Origin: an uncultured Pseudomonadota bacterium
Lineage (GTDB): Bacteria > Myxococcota_A > UBA796 > SXON01
Reading direction: 5' to 3'
DNA length: 51,198 nucleotides
Assembly (NCBI GenBank): GCA_903844155.1
Contig: CAIMSU010000327.1
Span: forward strand, 1-51,198
Position 1 is the stretch's first letter. The number at the start of each line of letters is the position of its first letter. The notes under the pieces were generated by a model, which ran no database searches, had not been told where the DNA came from, and saw only the letters and a list, made by a program, of their open reading frames with translations. This document shows, piece after piece, positions 8,935 through 16,194 of this stretch. A program made the translations under genes and the position numbers.

Positions 8935-9150
8935 TCAAAACGGAATGTCATCCTCATCTGTTTCGTCGCACATGGGCGGCAGGACCTCGGACCAGCGCTC
9001 GCGCGGCCAGTCATGCAGCTGCGCGGCCATTTCGTCGCCGTGAACGGCCCAGATTGCGGTGACGAGGTCGTGCAGCAGCGCGACGGCGTAGAGCGCCTCC
9101 TCGGCGACCCAGGCGCGGGGGACGAGTATTTTCAGCCACATCCGCCTCAT
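8935..9150 (-). CDS. 71-residue transposition-operon protein with SSB-like C-terminal tip
   Basis: Begins MRRMWLKILVPRAWVAEEAL and ends CDETDEDDIPF-stop. The terminal DDIPF preceded by acidic residues matches the SSB C-terminal tip (DDDIPF), the peptide that docks PriA, RecG, RecQ, ExoI and other partners in bacteria. The rest is a short helical stretch, far too small for an OB fold, so this is not SSB. Its ATG overlaps the stop of the ATPase gene (ATGA, 9147-9150), so it is translationally coupled to the ATPase and is the third gene of the transposition operon. Inferred role: recruiting host replication-restart or repair proteins to transposition intermediates, or competing with SSB. Confidence 0.7.
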   Translation of the reverse strand: MRRMWLKILVPRAWVAEEALYAVALLHDLVTAIWAVHGDEMAAQLHDWPRERWSEVLPPMCDETDEDDIPF

Positions 9151-9974
9151 CCGGCACCCGTCGAGTCGTAGAGTGGGTGGGCGCTCAACTGCTGCTGCAT
9201 GAACTCGGTGGAGATGGCGTCGATGCCGGCGACGGCGGCCTGGATGAGCACGTGCAGGGCGAGCTGGTTGATGCGTCTGGGGGTGCCACCGCTGGCCTGA
9301 AACAGCTTGCGGACGGCGCCGTCGCTGATGAGCTGGTCGCGCGCACCGGCGGCTCGGAGGTGGAAGGCGACGTAGTTGCGGGTGTCGTCGAGGTTGAACG
9401 GCTTGAGGGCGTGGACGTAGGAGAGGCGCGTATTGAAGGGCTCCATCGCCGGGTCCTTGAGGGTCCGAAGAACGGCGTCGGTGCCGGTGACGAGGACACT
9501 GAAGCGGTCCTCGGTGTCCATGGCGTAGTTGGTGAGCTGACGGAGAAGATCGAGGATCTCCCCGCGCATCGCCTCGGCGTCATCGAGGACGAGGAGCGGG
9601 TGCGCGCCGCGCTCGGGTCCGTTTGCGGTGAGATGGCGATGGGCCTGGTCGAAGAGATCGCTGGCGTGCTGACGCATCGGCAGCTCCAATGACCGGTTCA
9701 GCGAGCGCAGGAACCCTGTGGGGGTCGAGCAGGCGTGCGAGAGTTGGACGACCCGGAAGCGTGACTCGTCCAGCGACCGCGTGAACCGCCGGACGGTGAT
9801 GGATTTTCCAGCGCCGCTTGGGCCCGAGACGAGGCCCAGGCCGCGGATCTCCGACCACATCAGGAGGCCCTGGAGCATCTCGCGCTGGGCGCGGGAATCG
9901 AACATCTCGTCGTAGCCCCAAGGGGGGGAGTTGGGTGTGGAGATGATCCAGGAGGACCTGGACGTGCGAATCAC
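9147..9974 (-). CDS. Transposition AAA+ ATPase (ExeA/TniB-like)
   Basis: 275 residues from a GTG start. Walker A is GPSGAGKS (about residues 51-58), Walker B 'LLVLDDAEA' (about 124-132), sensor-like 'VLVTGTD' and a C-terminal lid 'GGTPRRINQLALHVLIQAA'. This is the layout of the AAA ATPases paired with DDE transposases (TniB, IstB, MuB analogues), which choose targets and activate the transposase. It lies directly downstream of the transposase on the same strand, with its 5' end inside the open transposase frame. It is followed by the 71-residue gene through an ATGA overlap. A later start (MFDSRAQREM) is possible. Confidence 0.85.
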   Translation of the reverse strand: MIRTSRSSWIISTPNSPPWGYDEMFDSRAQREMLQGLLMWSEIRGLGLVSGPSGAGKSITVRRFTRSLDESRFRVVQLSHACSTPTGFLRSLNRSLELPMRQHASDLFDQAHRHLTANGPERGAHPLLVLDDAEAMRGEILDLLRQLTNYAMDTEDRFSVLVTGTDAVLRTLKDPAMEPFNTRLSYVHALKPFNLDDTRNYVAFHLRAAGARDQLISDGAVRKLFQASGGTPRRINQLALHVLIQAAVAGIDAISTEFMQQQLSAHPLYDSTGAG

Positions 9975-11151
9975 GGGGGTGAAGGGTCAGAAAGCCGTCG
10001 ACCAGCTCGGCGACCCGCACGGGGTCCCAGGGGCCAAAGCGGGCGAGGAACGCGCGGATCACGGGCGGGTCGACCACACCCTCATCCATGCGCGCGGCGA
10101 TGACGTCGAAGACGGCGGCATCGGCCTCGTCGCGTCGCTTGAGCGCGTTCTCGGCCATCATCTGCGGGGTTGGCTCGACGAAGTTTTGGGAGCGTCGCAC
10201 GCGCACGAGGTGCCCCAGCCAGTCGGCGATGGGCGCAGGTTTAACGGCCGGCTTTCCACCGGGTCGGGCGACGGCTGCGACGACGTCGTCGCCAGGCACC
10301 TTTGCGGGATGCGGACGACGATGCCGGCTGACGACGAAGGGCGCGACCCGCTCGACGAGGCGGTCCTCGAACCAGACCTCGATCAGCGCGGTGTTTTCGG
10401 GGTCGTAGCGGAGCTCGACCCGCTTCTTCGCGAGCCTCGGCCCGACCTGGTACTCGGTGCCGAAGAGTGAGAAGATCCCCGACTTGTCGGGGGTCCGCAG
10501 CTCCGACCACAGGAACGCAGTCCGGAGCTTGTCCTCATCCGCGAAGATCATCTCCGCGAGCCGTCGTCGCCAGCGATCCCGCGGCTTCTCGCCCGTCTCA
10601 CCGTGTGTCGTCATGTTGTAGACGCCATTGGCCCAGGCGAGCCAGGCCTCGTTCAGGCCATCCAACGTCGTGATTCTGGCAGCCGCCAGCTCGGCGAGGA
10701 AGGCAGAGACGATCAACCGGTTGAAGGCTTCGATCTTCCCATGCCCCATCGGTCGCCGCACCTTCGTGAAGACGATGCCGTGGATCCCGAGACAGGCGAT
10801 GATGTGTCGCATGTGTTGCGAGCGGTAGACGGCGCCGTTGTCGTAGTAGACGCGAACGGGCTTGCCGTACTTCTGCAGCGACCGTCGGAAGACAAGCTCC
10901 AACGCGGGGAGATCGCCTTTGAAGGAGAAGCGCCCGTGCAGGCACATCCGCGAGTGGTCATCCAGGAAGGTGTAGAGCCACGCCCGTCGAAACGACCCTT
11001 TCTTCGCCGGGTCTGGAACAAGGGGCCCTTCGAGCATGTCGGACTGCCAGATCTCGTTGGGGAAGCCCGCTTCGAACCGGTCGAGATCCTCGTTCGACCG
11101 CGAGGACGGGCGACGCGCGGAGAGGTCCTCGGCCTTCAGCGCCCGGTGCAC
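9580..11151 (-). CDS. DDE (rve-type) transposase, N-terminally shortened
   Basis: The catalytic core reads 'EIWQSDMLEGPLV' (first Asp), 'RVYYDNGAVYRSQH' (second Asp) and 'GHGKIEAFNRLIV' (Glu), followed by a Mu-type C-terminal beta-barrel region ('FSLFGTEYQVGPR'). The family normally has about 100 residues of helix-turn-helix DNA-binding region before the core. Here only 'PRRGRRKARRSTVHRALKAE' survives before an in-frame TAG at about 11183. The tracked GTG (11151) falls within it, so the protein is truncated and may not bind its ends. At the other end the frame has no stop before the ATPase gene and stays open for 395 nt inside it; the real protein may end near 9930-9970 in relatives. Confidence 0.8.
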   Translation of the reverse strand: MHRALKAEDLSARRPSSRSNEDLDRFEAGFPNEIWQSDMLEGPLVPDPAKKGSFRRAWLYTFLDDHSRMCLHGRFSFKGDLPALELVFRRSLQKYGKPVRVYYDNGAVYRSQHMRHIIACLGIHGIVFTKVRRPMGHGKIEAFNRLIVSAFLAELAAARITTLDGLNEAWLAWANGVYNMTTHGETGEKPRDRWRRRLAEMIFADEDKLRTAFLWSELRTPDKSGIFSLFGTEYQVGPRLAKKRVELRYDPENTALIEVWFEDRLVERVAPFVVSRHRRPHPAKVPGDDVVAAVARPGGKPAVKPAPIADWLGHLVRVRRSQNFVEPTPQMMAENALKRRDEADAAVFDVIAARMDEGVVDPPVIRAFLARFGPWDPVRVAELVDGFLTLHPRDSHVQVLLDHLHTQLPPLGLRRDVRFPRPARDAPGPPDVVGDPRPGPRLGPKRRWKIHHRPAVHAVAGRVTLPGRPTLARLLDPHRVPALAEPVIGAADASARQRSLRPGPSPSHRKRTRARRAPAPRPR

Positions 11152-11183
11152 CGTGCTGCGGCGGGCCTTTCTCCGACCCCTGC

Positions 11184-11462
11184 GGGGGATCTACGGCCGC
11201 CAATGGGCGATGGGTGCCCGGTAGGACCGGGCTGGTCGCGTGCGTGAAGGTCGAAGCAGCTTTCGACCATCGAACCTGGGAAAACAGCCAACCGCACTCC
11301 TTCGAGCCGACGGAGGGCATGGTCCTTGCGCTCGGACTTCACCGTGTCGACTGCCGTTGGGTTGCGCCCCCCGAAGACACCGCCGTCATCAGGATGGTGT
11401 AGGCCCACGGCCGCGACGACGCGCTCTCGCTGAGCGTGCGCAAGGCTGAGTTGTTCGACTAC
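11184..11462. other. About 280 nt with no supported gene
   Basis: Lies between the truncated transposase and cyaY. This is where the transposase DNA-binding domain should be, but no frame continues it. Short frames on both strands have no recognisable similarity. It is probably a deletion or recombination scar. Confidence 0.35.
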
Positions 11463-11792
11463 CTACGGCCCCACAATTACGACCGCCTTCCCCAGCCGTT
11501 TGGTGTAGTTCGCGGACAGCACCACCTCCAACTTCTCGCCGCTATCCCGCTCGATCCAGCCCTTCTCCTCATCCAACCGAAAGTGCCATGCCCGAGAAAA
11601 CGCGGACAGCCAGAGCTCCCGCGTTGGCACCTGCTGCGAGAGCACGAACACCCCGCCGCCCTCGAAGTCGGTCTGCAGGACGCCCTCGGAGAGCCGGTTG
11701 TCGACGTCGTCCGAGTCGATGGCGTCGACCTGGTTGAGCAGGTTGCGCAGGGCGGCAGAGACGGTCTTGCGGAAGGCGGTTTCGTCGATCAT
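11463..11792 (-). CDS. cyaY: CyaY, frataxin-like iron-sulfur assembly protein
   Basis: 109 residues, the usual CyaY length. The pattern is an N-terminal acidic helix (MIDETAFRKTVSAALRNLLN), then 'EGVLQTDFEGGGVFVLSQQ', 'PTRELWLSAFSRAWHF' and 'KGWIERDSGEKLEVVLSANY'. These match the frataxin strands: 'VL...F..G..F.(I/L)..Q.P..(E/Q)(I/L)W(L/V)(A/S)....G.HF'. Frataxin/CyaY binds iron through the acidic ridge and tunes IscS activity in Fe-S cluster assembly in the cytoplasm. No isc genes are visible nearby. It stands alone between transposon DNA and a repeat-rich spacer. Confidence 0.82.
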   Translation of the reverse strand: MIDETAFRKTVSAALRNLLNQVDAIDSDDVDNRLSEGVLQTDFEGGGVFVLSQQVPTRELWLSAFSRAWHFRLDEEKGWIERDSGEKLEVVLSANYTKRLGKAVVIVGP

Positions 11793-11882
11793 GCGGCGGT
11801 GTAACGTACTTCCGGCGGTGGTCAGCCGCGATCCCCGTCCGAAGGGGCGCGGCCGTAGGGCGTGCTACGGGGCACCCTGGTT

Positions 11883-11940
11883 GGCCAGTCAAGGTAGGCG
11901 TTTTGGCGCCGTCGGCCAGTCAAGGTAGGCGTTTTGGCGC
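11883..11940. repeat. Two 27-bp direct repeats, 31-nt period
   Basis: The 27-bp sequence starting GGCCAGTCAAGGTAGGCG occurs at 11883-11909 and again, identical, at 11914-11940. The minus strand contains 'CCTTGACTGGCC', which resembles the repeated internal binding sites found at the ends of IS21/Mu-type elements. That fits the transposase operon nearby, though cyaY lies between them. Confidence 0.65.
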
Positions 11941-11964
11941 GAGTTCGCGGGGACACGGCGATTT

Positions 11965-12019
11965 GCGCCGCCGATCCCGGCGCTCGGAGTACCTCGCGCC
12001 AGGATCGGCGTTGATTTTT
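11965..12019 (+). terminator. Hairpin followed by T-run; one copy of a dispersed element
   Basis: CGCCGATCCCGGCGC (11969-11983) pairs with GCGCCAGGATCGGCG (11996-12010) at 14 of 15 positions over a 12-nt loop, followed by TTGATTTTT. On the plus strand this has the form of an intrinsic terminator. A related hairpin with the same arm and loop lengths is at 30849-30894. Confidence 0.5.
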
Positions 12020-12020
12020 C

Positions 12021-12090
12021 GGCGTTCCAAGGCCACGTTCGCCGCCAGCCGCCGAAGACGGCAGCCGGCACCGAACGTGCATGGAACGCC
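12021..12090. repeat. Long imperfect inverted repeat
   Basis: GGCGTTCCA..CACGTTCG (12021-12041) is inverted as CGAACGTG..TGGAACGCC (12072-12090), with a GC-rich middle that can pair further. It could fold as a long hairpin in RNA or be the ends of a small element. Confidence 0.5.
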
Positions 12091-12094
12091 GCGC

Positions 12095-12178
12095 CGGGGG
12101 GCCATTGCTCTCGCCAATCGCGCGCTTTCAGCCACTTACGAGGTGAATGTTTGCCCAGCGCCAGCAATGGCCCCCCCG
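12095..12178. repeat. Inverted repeat, 15-bp arms
   Basis: CGGGGGGCCATTGCT (12095-12109) is inverted as AGCAATGGCCCCCCCG (12163-12178), differing by one extra C. It lies just before the promoter of the 12234 lipoprotein gene. Confidence 0.55.
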
Positions 12179-12198
12179 AGGGGTGACGAACGGAACGT

Positions 12199-12228
12199 TT
12201 GCGGAAAACGGCAGGCGCAGGGTACGCT
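12199..12228 (+). promoter_or_regulatory. Probable leaderless promoter of the 12234 gene
   Basis: TTGCGG (12199-12204), an 18-nt spacer and TACGCT (12223-12228) lie 5 nt before the GTG start. There is no Shine-Dalgarno. The same -10 hexamer occurs before the Uma2 gene at 49961. Confidence 0.4.
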
Positions 12229-12233
12229 GCATC

Positions 12234-13688
12234 GTGCGCACCCTTCATCCCGTATGGGCGGTTCCCAGCCTCGCCGTGTTGATCCTCCCGCTCGGCGGAT
12301 GCGACCGGGGCCACGTGCCCGGCGACTCGATCCCCGGCTCCGAGAGCACGTCGGACTCAGTCGCCGACTCCTCCGGCGATTCCCACTCCGACTCCCATGG
12401 CGACTCGCACTCGGAGTCCACCGGGGACTCAAACGCCGAGTCCTCCAGCGACTCCGGCGTCCTCCCAAGCGGCGGCTACGCCTACACCACCAACATGCAC
12501 GGCACCGGCGCCACGGGTCGGGCGATCCTGCTCGGCACGAAGTCGGTGACGTGGACGAGCGGCGAGCGGACCGACGTCCCCTGCGCGGACACGACGGCGG
12601 AGGTGGATTGGTCGCCGAACGGACAGAGCCTGGGCCTGGCGCGGGACTACACCTACCCGGCCGTCCACACGGTCTGGGCGAGCATCACCAGCAAGACCGC
12701 GTCGGATTGCGGGGCGACGGGCTCGGGGGATTGCATCGGCGTCGCCCGCCTGGACCCCGGTGCCGACCCGACCCGCGAATTCCAGGTGGACGCGGCGGGG
12801 GGCTCGGTGACCCCGGACGCCATCGCCAACGGTGACAGCGTCGCTGTCGCCGAGAAGACCCACTCGCAGGTCTACGAGTGGACATACGGGGGTGGCTCGG
12901 CGCGGCAAACGCCGACCTCTGCCTCGGACCTCTCCCAGATGGAGTGGGTCGACGGGGACGCCTTCGCGCTCACGCTCGCGGGCGGCACCTCCTGCAGCTC
13001 GCGCACCCAGGGGCACGTCCAGATCGTGCGGGCCTCGACCGGGGCCTCGCTGGCCGACCAGACCGTCTCCCTGCTCTCCGGACAGACCACCTCCAAGCCC
13101 GAGGGCATCGACATCGTCCCGATCGACGCCGGTCACAGCGCGTCCTGCACGGATGGCGCGACGCACGTGGTCTACGTCTCGGACTACTGCCAGGACGCGC
13201 TGTTCGTCTACACCTGGAACGGGACCACGTTGACGGAGGAGGCCAGCCTCACGCTCGACGACGCGACCATCCAGGGCAACTGCAGCCCAAGCAACGTGCG
13301 CTACCACGGCCCCTCCGGCCAGCTCATCGTCTCCTGCCAGACCCGCGGCGCGCTCGAGTTCCTCTCCGTCTCCGGGACGTACGACCAGTGCAATCCGCAG
13401 TGGGACCCGGCCACCGGGAACGTGCCGCTCGCATACAGTTCGAGCGACCCGAGCTGCAGCGCGACCCCGGACACCACGCCGTGCGCCACCAACGGCGATT
13501 GCTCCGTGCACGACGTGGCCTGGGACGCTGCCGCTGCGCAAGGCTGGGTCTTCACCAACCTGACCCACCACGGCGAGACCGTGGCCATGCGCGTGGACGG
13601 CGACCACGAACAAACCTCGCTCTACCGGAGTGTTCCGAGCCCCGCGACCTACGAGCCGCTCGAAGTCAAGATCGTTCGGAGCCCCTGA
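12234..13688 (+). CDS. Lipoprotein with Ser/Asp-rich tether, possible beta-propeller body
   Basis: 484 residues from GTG at 12234. That start gives a clean lipoprotein signal, MRTLHPVWAVPSLAVLILPLGGC, with lipobox LGGC. A low-complexity Ser/Asp/His/Glu tether follows (residues about 33-75, units like 'SDSHGDSHSEST'). The body, about 400 residues with several Cys pairs, has strands such as 'TAEVDWSPNGQSL', 'HVVYVSDYCQDALFVYTWNG' and 'PSNVRYHGPSGQLIVSCQTR' that look like WD/SMP-30-type propeller blades; this fold is inferred. It is followed after 2 nt by another lipoprotein gene, so the two form an operon. Likely anchored in the outer membrane. Substrate unknown. Confidence 0.68.
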   Translation: MRTLHPVWAVPSLAVLILPLGGCDRGHVPGDSIPGSESTSDSVADSSGDSHSDSHGDSHSESTGDSNAESSSDSGVLPSGGYAYTTNMHGTGATGRAILLGTKSVTWTSGERTDVPCADTTAEVDWSPNGQSLGLARDYTYPAVHTVWASITSKTASDCGATGSGDCIGVARLDPGADPTREFQVDAAGGSVTPDAIANGDSVAVAEKTHSQVYEWTYGGGSARQTPTSASDLSQMEWVDGDAFALTLAGGTSCSSRTQGHVQIVRASTGASLADQTVSLLSGQTTSKPEGIDIVPIDAGHSASCTDGATHVVYVSDYCQDALFVYTWNGTTLTEEASLTLDDATIQGNCSPSNVRYHGPSGQLIVSCQTRGALEFLSVSGTYDQCNPQWDPATGNVPLAYSSSDPSCSATPDTTPCATNGDCSVHDVAWDAAAAQGWVFTNLTHHGETVAMRVDGDHEQTSLYRSVPSPATYEPLEVKIVRSP

Positions 13689-13690
13689 GA

Positions 13691-14731
13691 ATGCGCCGTT
13701 TTCCCCTCCTTCTCCTCACCGCCTGCGGGCCCTTGAAGGCGCCGGCCCCCGCGACGGTCACCGACATCCCGAGCGACGTGACCGGGTTCACGGGCACGGT
13801 CTCCTGGACCACGAGCGTAGACGACGCTGTCGTGTGCACCGGCATCAGCGACGTGGTCGGGACCGCTCGCGGCACGTTCAACGATTGTCCGGATTGCGAC
13901 TTCATCTTTGACGTTCAGGCCACCGCCGAGGCTCCGCCCGCCGACGGCTGCGCGCCCGCCGCGCTCGGGACCTGGATCGACGACCCGGGCGTGGACATCG
14001 AGACCCTCCAACACTGGCGCTACGATCCCGGGAGCTGGTTCGGGTACGACTACGGCCACGACGAGGCCTGGGCGCTCATCTATTCCTACTACGAGACCGG
14101 CTACTACTACGCCTACGGCTCCTACGGGCAGTACACCAGCGGCTACTGGTATGAGTCCTACTACCCGAACGAATTTCCGCCAGACGGCGTCGTGCTGACG
14201 GAAGAGGGGGCGACGATCCCGATGCCTGCGGCGGTCCAGACCCCGACGATCTCCGACTGGTGGACCTACTGCGCCGACAATGCCTGGGCGGGTGCGCACA
14301 CCTCGGTGATCCCCGGCGCGCCCGTCGACGGCCTGCTCACCGCAGCCGCTCCCGTCGGCGACGTCTGGACGTTTCCCGTCGTCCAAGGGGCAAATGTCGT
14401 CGTCCGCGCGGATGAGACGGATGGGGTCGCGAGCGTGTTGCGGCTCTACCTCGCCCAACCGGAGGGCTGCCTCGTCGCCGAGGCCTACGGCGACAGCAAC
14501 TGCGGCACCCCTGGTGGAACCTGCCCGTCGCTGTCATGGACGGCGTCAGCGACCGGGGATGTTCGCGTTGCCGTCGCCGCCGCCTCCGGTCACGCCGGTG
14601 CCTACGCCCTCGGCGTGCAAGTCAGCGATCAGGACGTGACCCCGACGCTGCTCGGCGACGACGTCTCCCTCTACGCCTCGGGCCCGACGACGACGACCAC
14701 GTCGTCCGCAGCGCTCACCTGGACGCGCTGA
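13691..14731 (+). CDS. Lipoprotein with Tyr-rich region and PPC-like C-terminal domain
   Basis: 346 residues from ATG at 13691, two bases after the previous stop. The signal is very short, MRRFPLLLLTAC, with lipobox LTAC. Residues about 115-165 are unusually Tyr/Gly-rich ('YSYYETGYYYAYGSYGQYTS'), which suggests an aggregating or adhesive segment. Residues about 235-320 ('VWTFPVVQGANVVVRADETD', 'VRVAVAAASGHAGAYALGV') resemble the bacterial pre-peptidase C-terminal beta-sandwich found on exported proteins. No catalytic motif. Convergent with alkB, stops 8 nt apart. Confidence 0.62.
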   Translation: MRRFPLLLLTACGPLKAPAPATVTDIPSDVTGFTGTVSWTTSVDDAVVCTGISDVVGTARGTFNDCPDCDFIFDVQATAEAPPADGCAPAALGTWIDDPGVDIETLQHWRYDPGSWFGYDYGHDEAWALIYSYYETGYYYAYGSYGQYTSGYWYESYYPNEFPPDGVVLTEEGATIPMPAAVQTPTISDWWTYCADNAWAGAHTSVIPGAPVDGLLTAAAPVGDVWTFPVVQGANVVVRADETDGVASVLRLYLAQPEGCLVAEAYGDSNCGTPGGTCPSLSWTASATGDVRVAVAAASGHAGAYALGVQVSDQDVTPTLLGDDVSLYASGPTTTTTSSAALTWTR

Positions 14732-14739
14732 CCCGGGGG

Positions 14740-15759
14740 TCACGCGGCGAGGCGACGCTGTTCCGTCACCAGTCGCCGATCCATCACCGCCATGAACAGC
14801 GGCGGACACAGCGCGAGGACGACCATTCCCGCGTAGCCTGTGGGTAATTCCGGCGCGTCGGGCATGTGGCGAAGGACCTGGAAAGGACGGGCGGGGTGGG
14901 CGTGGTGGTCGGCATGGCGGGGCAGGTCGAAGAGGAGCGCGCGGCCGACGGGGTGGTCGCTCGTCCAGGAGTGCGCGGGCGAGACGCGCTCGTAGGCGAC
15001 GCGATCCTGGCCGGCTCGAACCGGGCTCCGTGCGCGAGCAAGCCCGTAATGCTCGACGTAGTTGACCGTTTCGAGGAGCAGGACGCCGACGATCGCGCTG
15101 GCGACGAACGTGGCGAGACCGACGGGGCCGCAGGCCAGGGCCGCGGCGACGAGGATGCCGACCTCAACCAACTTCCAGCGTAGAACCTGGGCACGGTCGA
15201 TGTGCAGCGCGTCGACGAAGCTGCCGGTGAGCGACCGCAGCCAGAACGCGTAGAGCACCTCACCTCGACGCGCGCTCGCGGGGTCCTCGGGCGTGGCGAC
15301 CCGCGCGTGATGACCGCGGTTGTGCTCGACGTAGAAGTGGCTGTACAGCGTGGATGCAAGCAGGATCTTCGCCAGGAACTGCTCAAACCGGCGCGGGCGG
15401 TGCCCCAGCTCGTGGCCGACGTTGATGGCGAGGACACCGCACGCCGTGCCGCTGTAGAGCACGGCGCCGACGAGGTCAAACGCGGCGAGCTGGCCCGCGT
15501 GGGCGGCGAGCCACAGCACCGCGCCAAGGTGGATCGGGACCGCCGCGTAGAGGAGCAGGTCAAAGGCGCGGTTCTTCCGACGACCCAGCTCCGTTGCCAC
15601 GTTTGCGTTGCGGCGGTGGCCGGGGATCAGTGCGTCCGCGATGGGGATGGCAACCCAGAAGATTGCGGCAAAGAACCACGGTGAAACCCCGAGGTTCGTC
15701 ATCGCGTAGGCGGCGACGGGCGGGATGCAGAGGACCAGGGCGTAGGCGTACAGCGGCAT
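14740..15759 (-). CDS. alkB: AlkB-type alkane 1-monooxygenase
   Basis: 339 residues from ATG 15759, preceded by CGGAG. It is a multi-spanning inner-membrane protein with the AlkB histidine boxes in order: HELGHR, EHNRGHH, and LPRHADHHAHPARPFQ near the C-terminus, plus 'NYVEHYGL'. These His residues hold the diiron centre that hydroxylates the terminal carbon of medium-chain alkanes, with electrons from rubredoxin. No rubredoxin or rubredoxin reductase gene is visible nearby. It is slightly shorter than classical AlkB (about 400) because the N-terminus is compact. A strong palindrome at 15786-15811 lies just upstream and is the likely operator. Confidence 0.85.
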   Translation of the reverse strand: MPLYAYALVLCIPPVAAYAMTNLGVSPWFFAAIFWVAIPIADALIPGHRRNANVATELGRRKNRAFDLLLYAAVPIHLGAVLWLAAHAGQLAAFDLVGAVLYSGTACGVLAINVGHELGHRPRRFEQFLAKILLASTLYSHFYVEHNRGHHARVATPEDPASARRGEVLYAFWLRSLTGSFVDALHIDRAQVLRWKLVEVGILVAAALACGPVGLATFVASAIVGVLLLETVNYVEHYGLARARSPVRAGQDRVAYERVSPAHSWTSDHPVGRALLFDLPRHADHHAHPARPFQVLRHMPDAPELPTGYAGMVVLALCPPLFMAVMDRRLVTEQRRLAA

Positions 15760-15785
15760 GGCGGGCTCCGGGCGTCGGCGTGCGA

Positions 15786-15811
15786 GTACATACCGAACGT
15801 TCGTTATGTAC
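15786..15811. promoter_or_regulatory. 26-bp palindromic operator between alkB and a small membrane-protein gene
   Basis: GTACATA..CGAACG and its inverted half CGTTCG..TATGTAC match at all but one base pair (24 of 26 bases). The size and symmetry are typical of a TetR-family site. It sits 27 nt before the alkB start and 99 nt before the 15910 start, so it could control both. No repressor gene lies in the window beside it. Confidence 0.7.
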
Positions 15812-15909
15812 CACACCTCCCGTCGATGCGCCCGATCCGCGTCATGCGGTTCGGGCGCACCCTCTCTCTGTGCAGAGGCGGGATACACCGAAATTCCCAA
15901 GGATCATCC

Positions 15910-16179
15910 ATGCCCCAGAAGAACCCCTACCTCGCAGCATTCCTGAACTTCCTTCTCTTCGGCGGCGGAACGCTCTACGTCGGCAAGCGGGTCGTCCCGG
16001 CCGTCTTCATGACCCTCGGCGGGACTTTGGCCCAGATCACCGAGATCTACATGTCGCCGCCGTGCAAAAACCTGATCCCGAACCAATGGCCCTTCCTGAT
16101 CGTCGGCCTCATCGTGCTGAAGATCGGGCTTGCCATTGACGGATACAACGAGGCGCAAGCGGTCAACGCCGGCGGGTAG
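15910..16179 (+). CDS. Small TM2-like membrane protein
   Basis: 89 residues from ATG 15910, with AAGGA 8-9 nt upstream. 'NPYLAAFLNFLLFGGGTLYVGKRV' and 'WPFLIVGLIVLKIGLAIDG' give two to three hydrophobic segments. The first, with Pro, Gly-Gly-Gly and Leu-Tyr-x-Gly, resembles the TM2 domain pattern. Diverges from alkB across the palindromic operator. Function unknown. Confidence 0.6.
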   Translation: MPQKNPYLAAFLNFLLFGGGTLYVGKRVVPAVFMTLGGTLAQITEIYMSPPCKNLIPNQWPFLIVGLIVLKIGLAIDGYNEAQAVNAGG

Positions 16180-16194
16180 TGCTATCCTACTCGG

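Noticed and set aside
8935..9150. Single-stranded DNA-binding protein (ssb)
   Set aside because: Only the terminal tip matches; 71 residues cannot hold the OB fold.
11883..11940. CRISPR array
   Set aside because: Only two copies with a 4-nt gap, no spacers and no cas genes.
12429..13613. 394-codon minus-strand frame
   Set aside because: Opposite the lipoprotein gene; composition is Val/Gly/Arg shadow.
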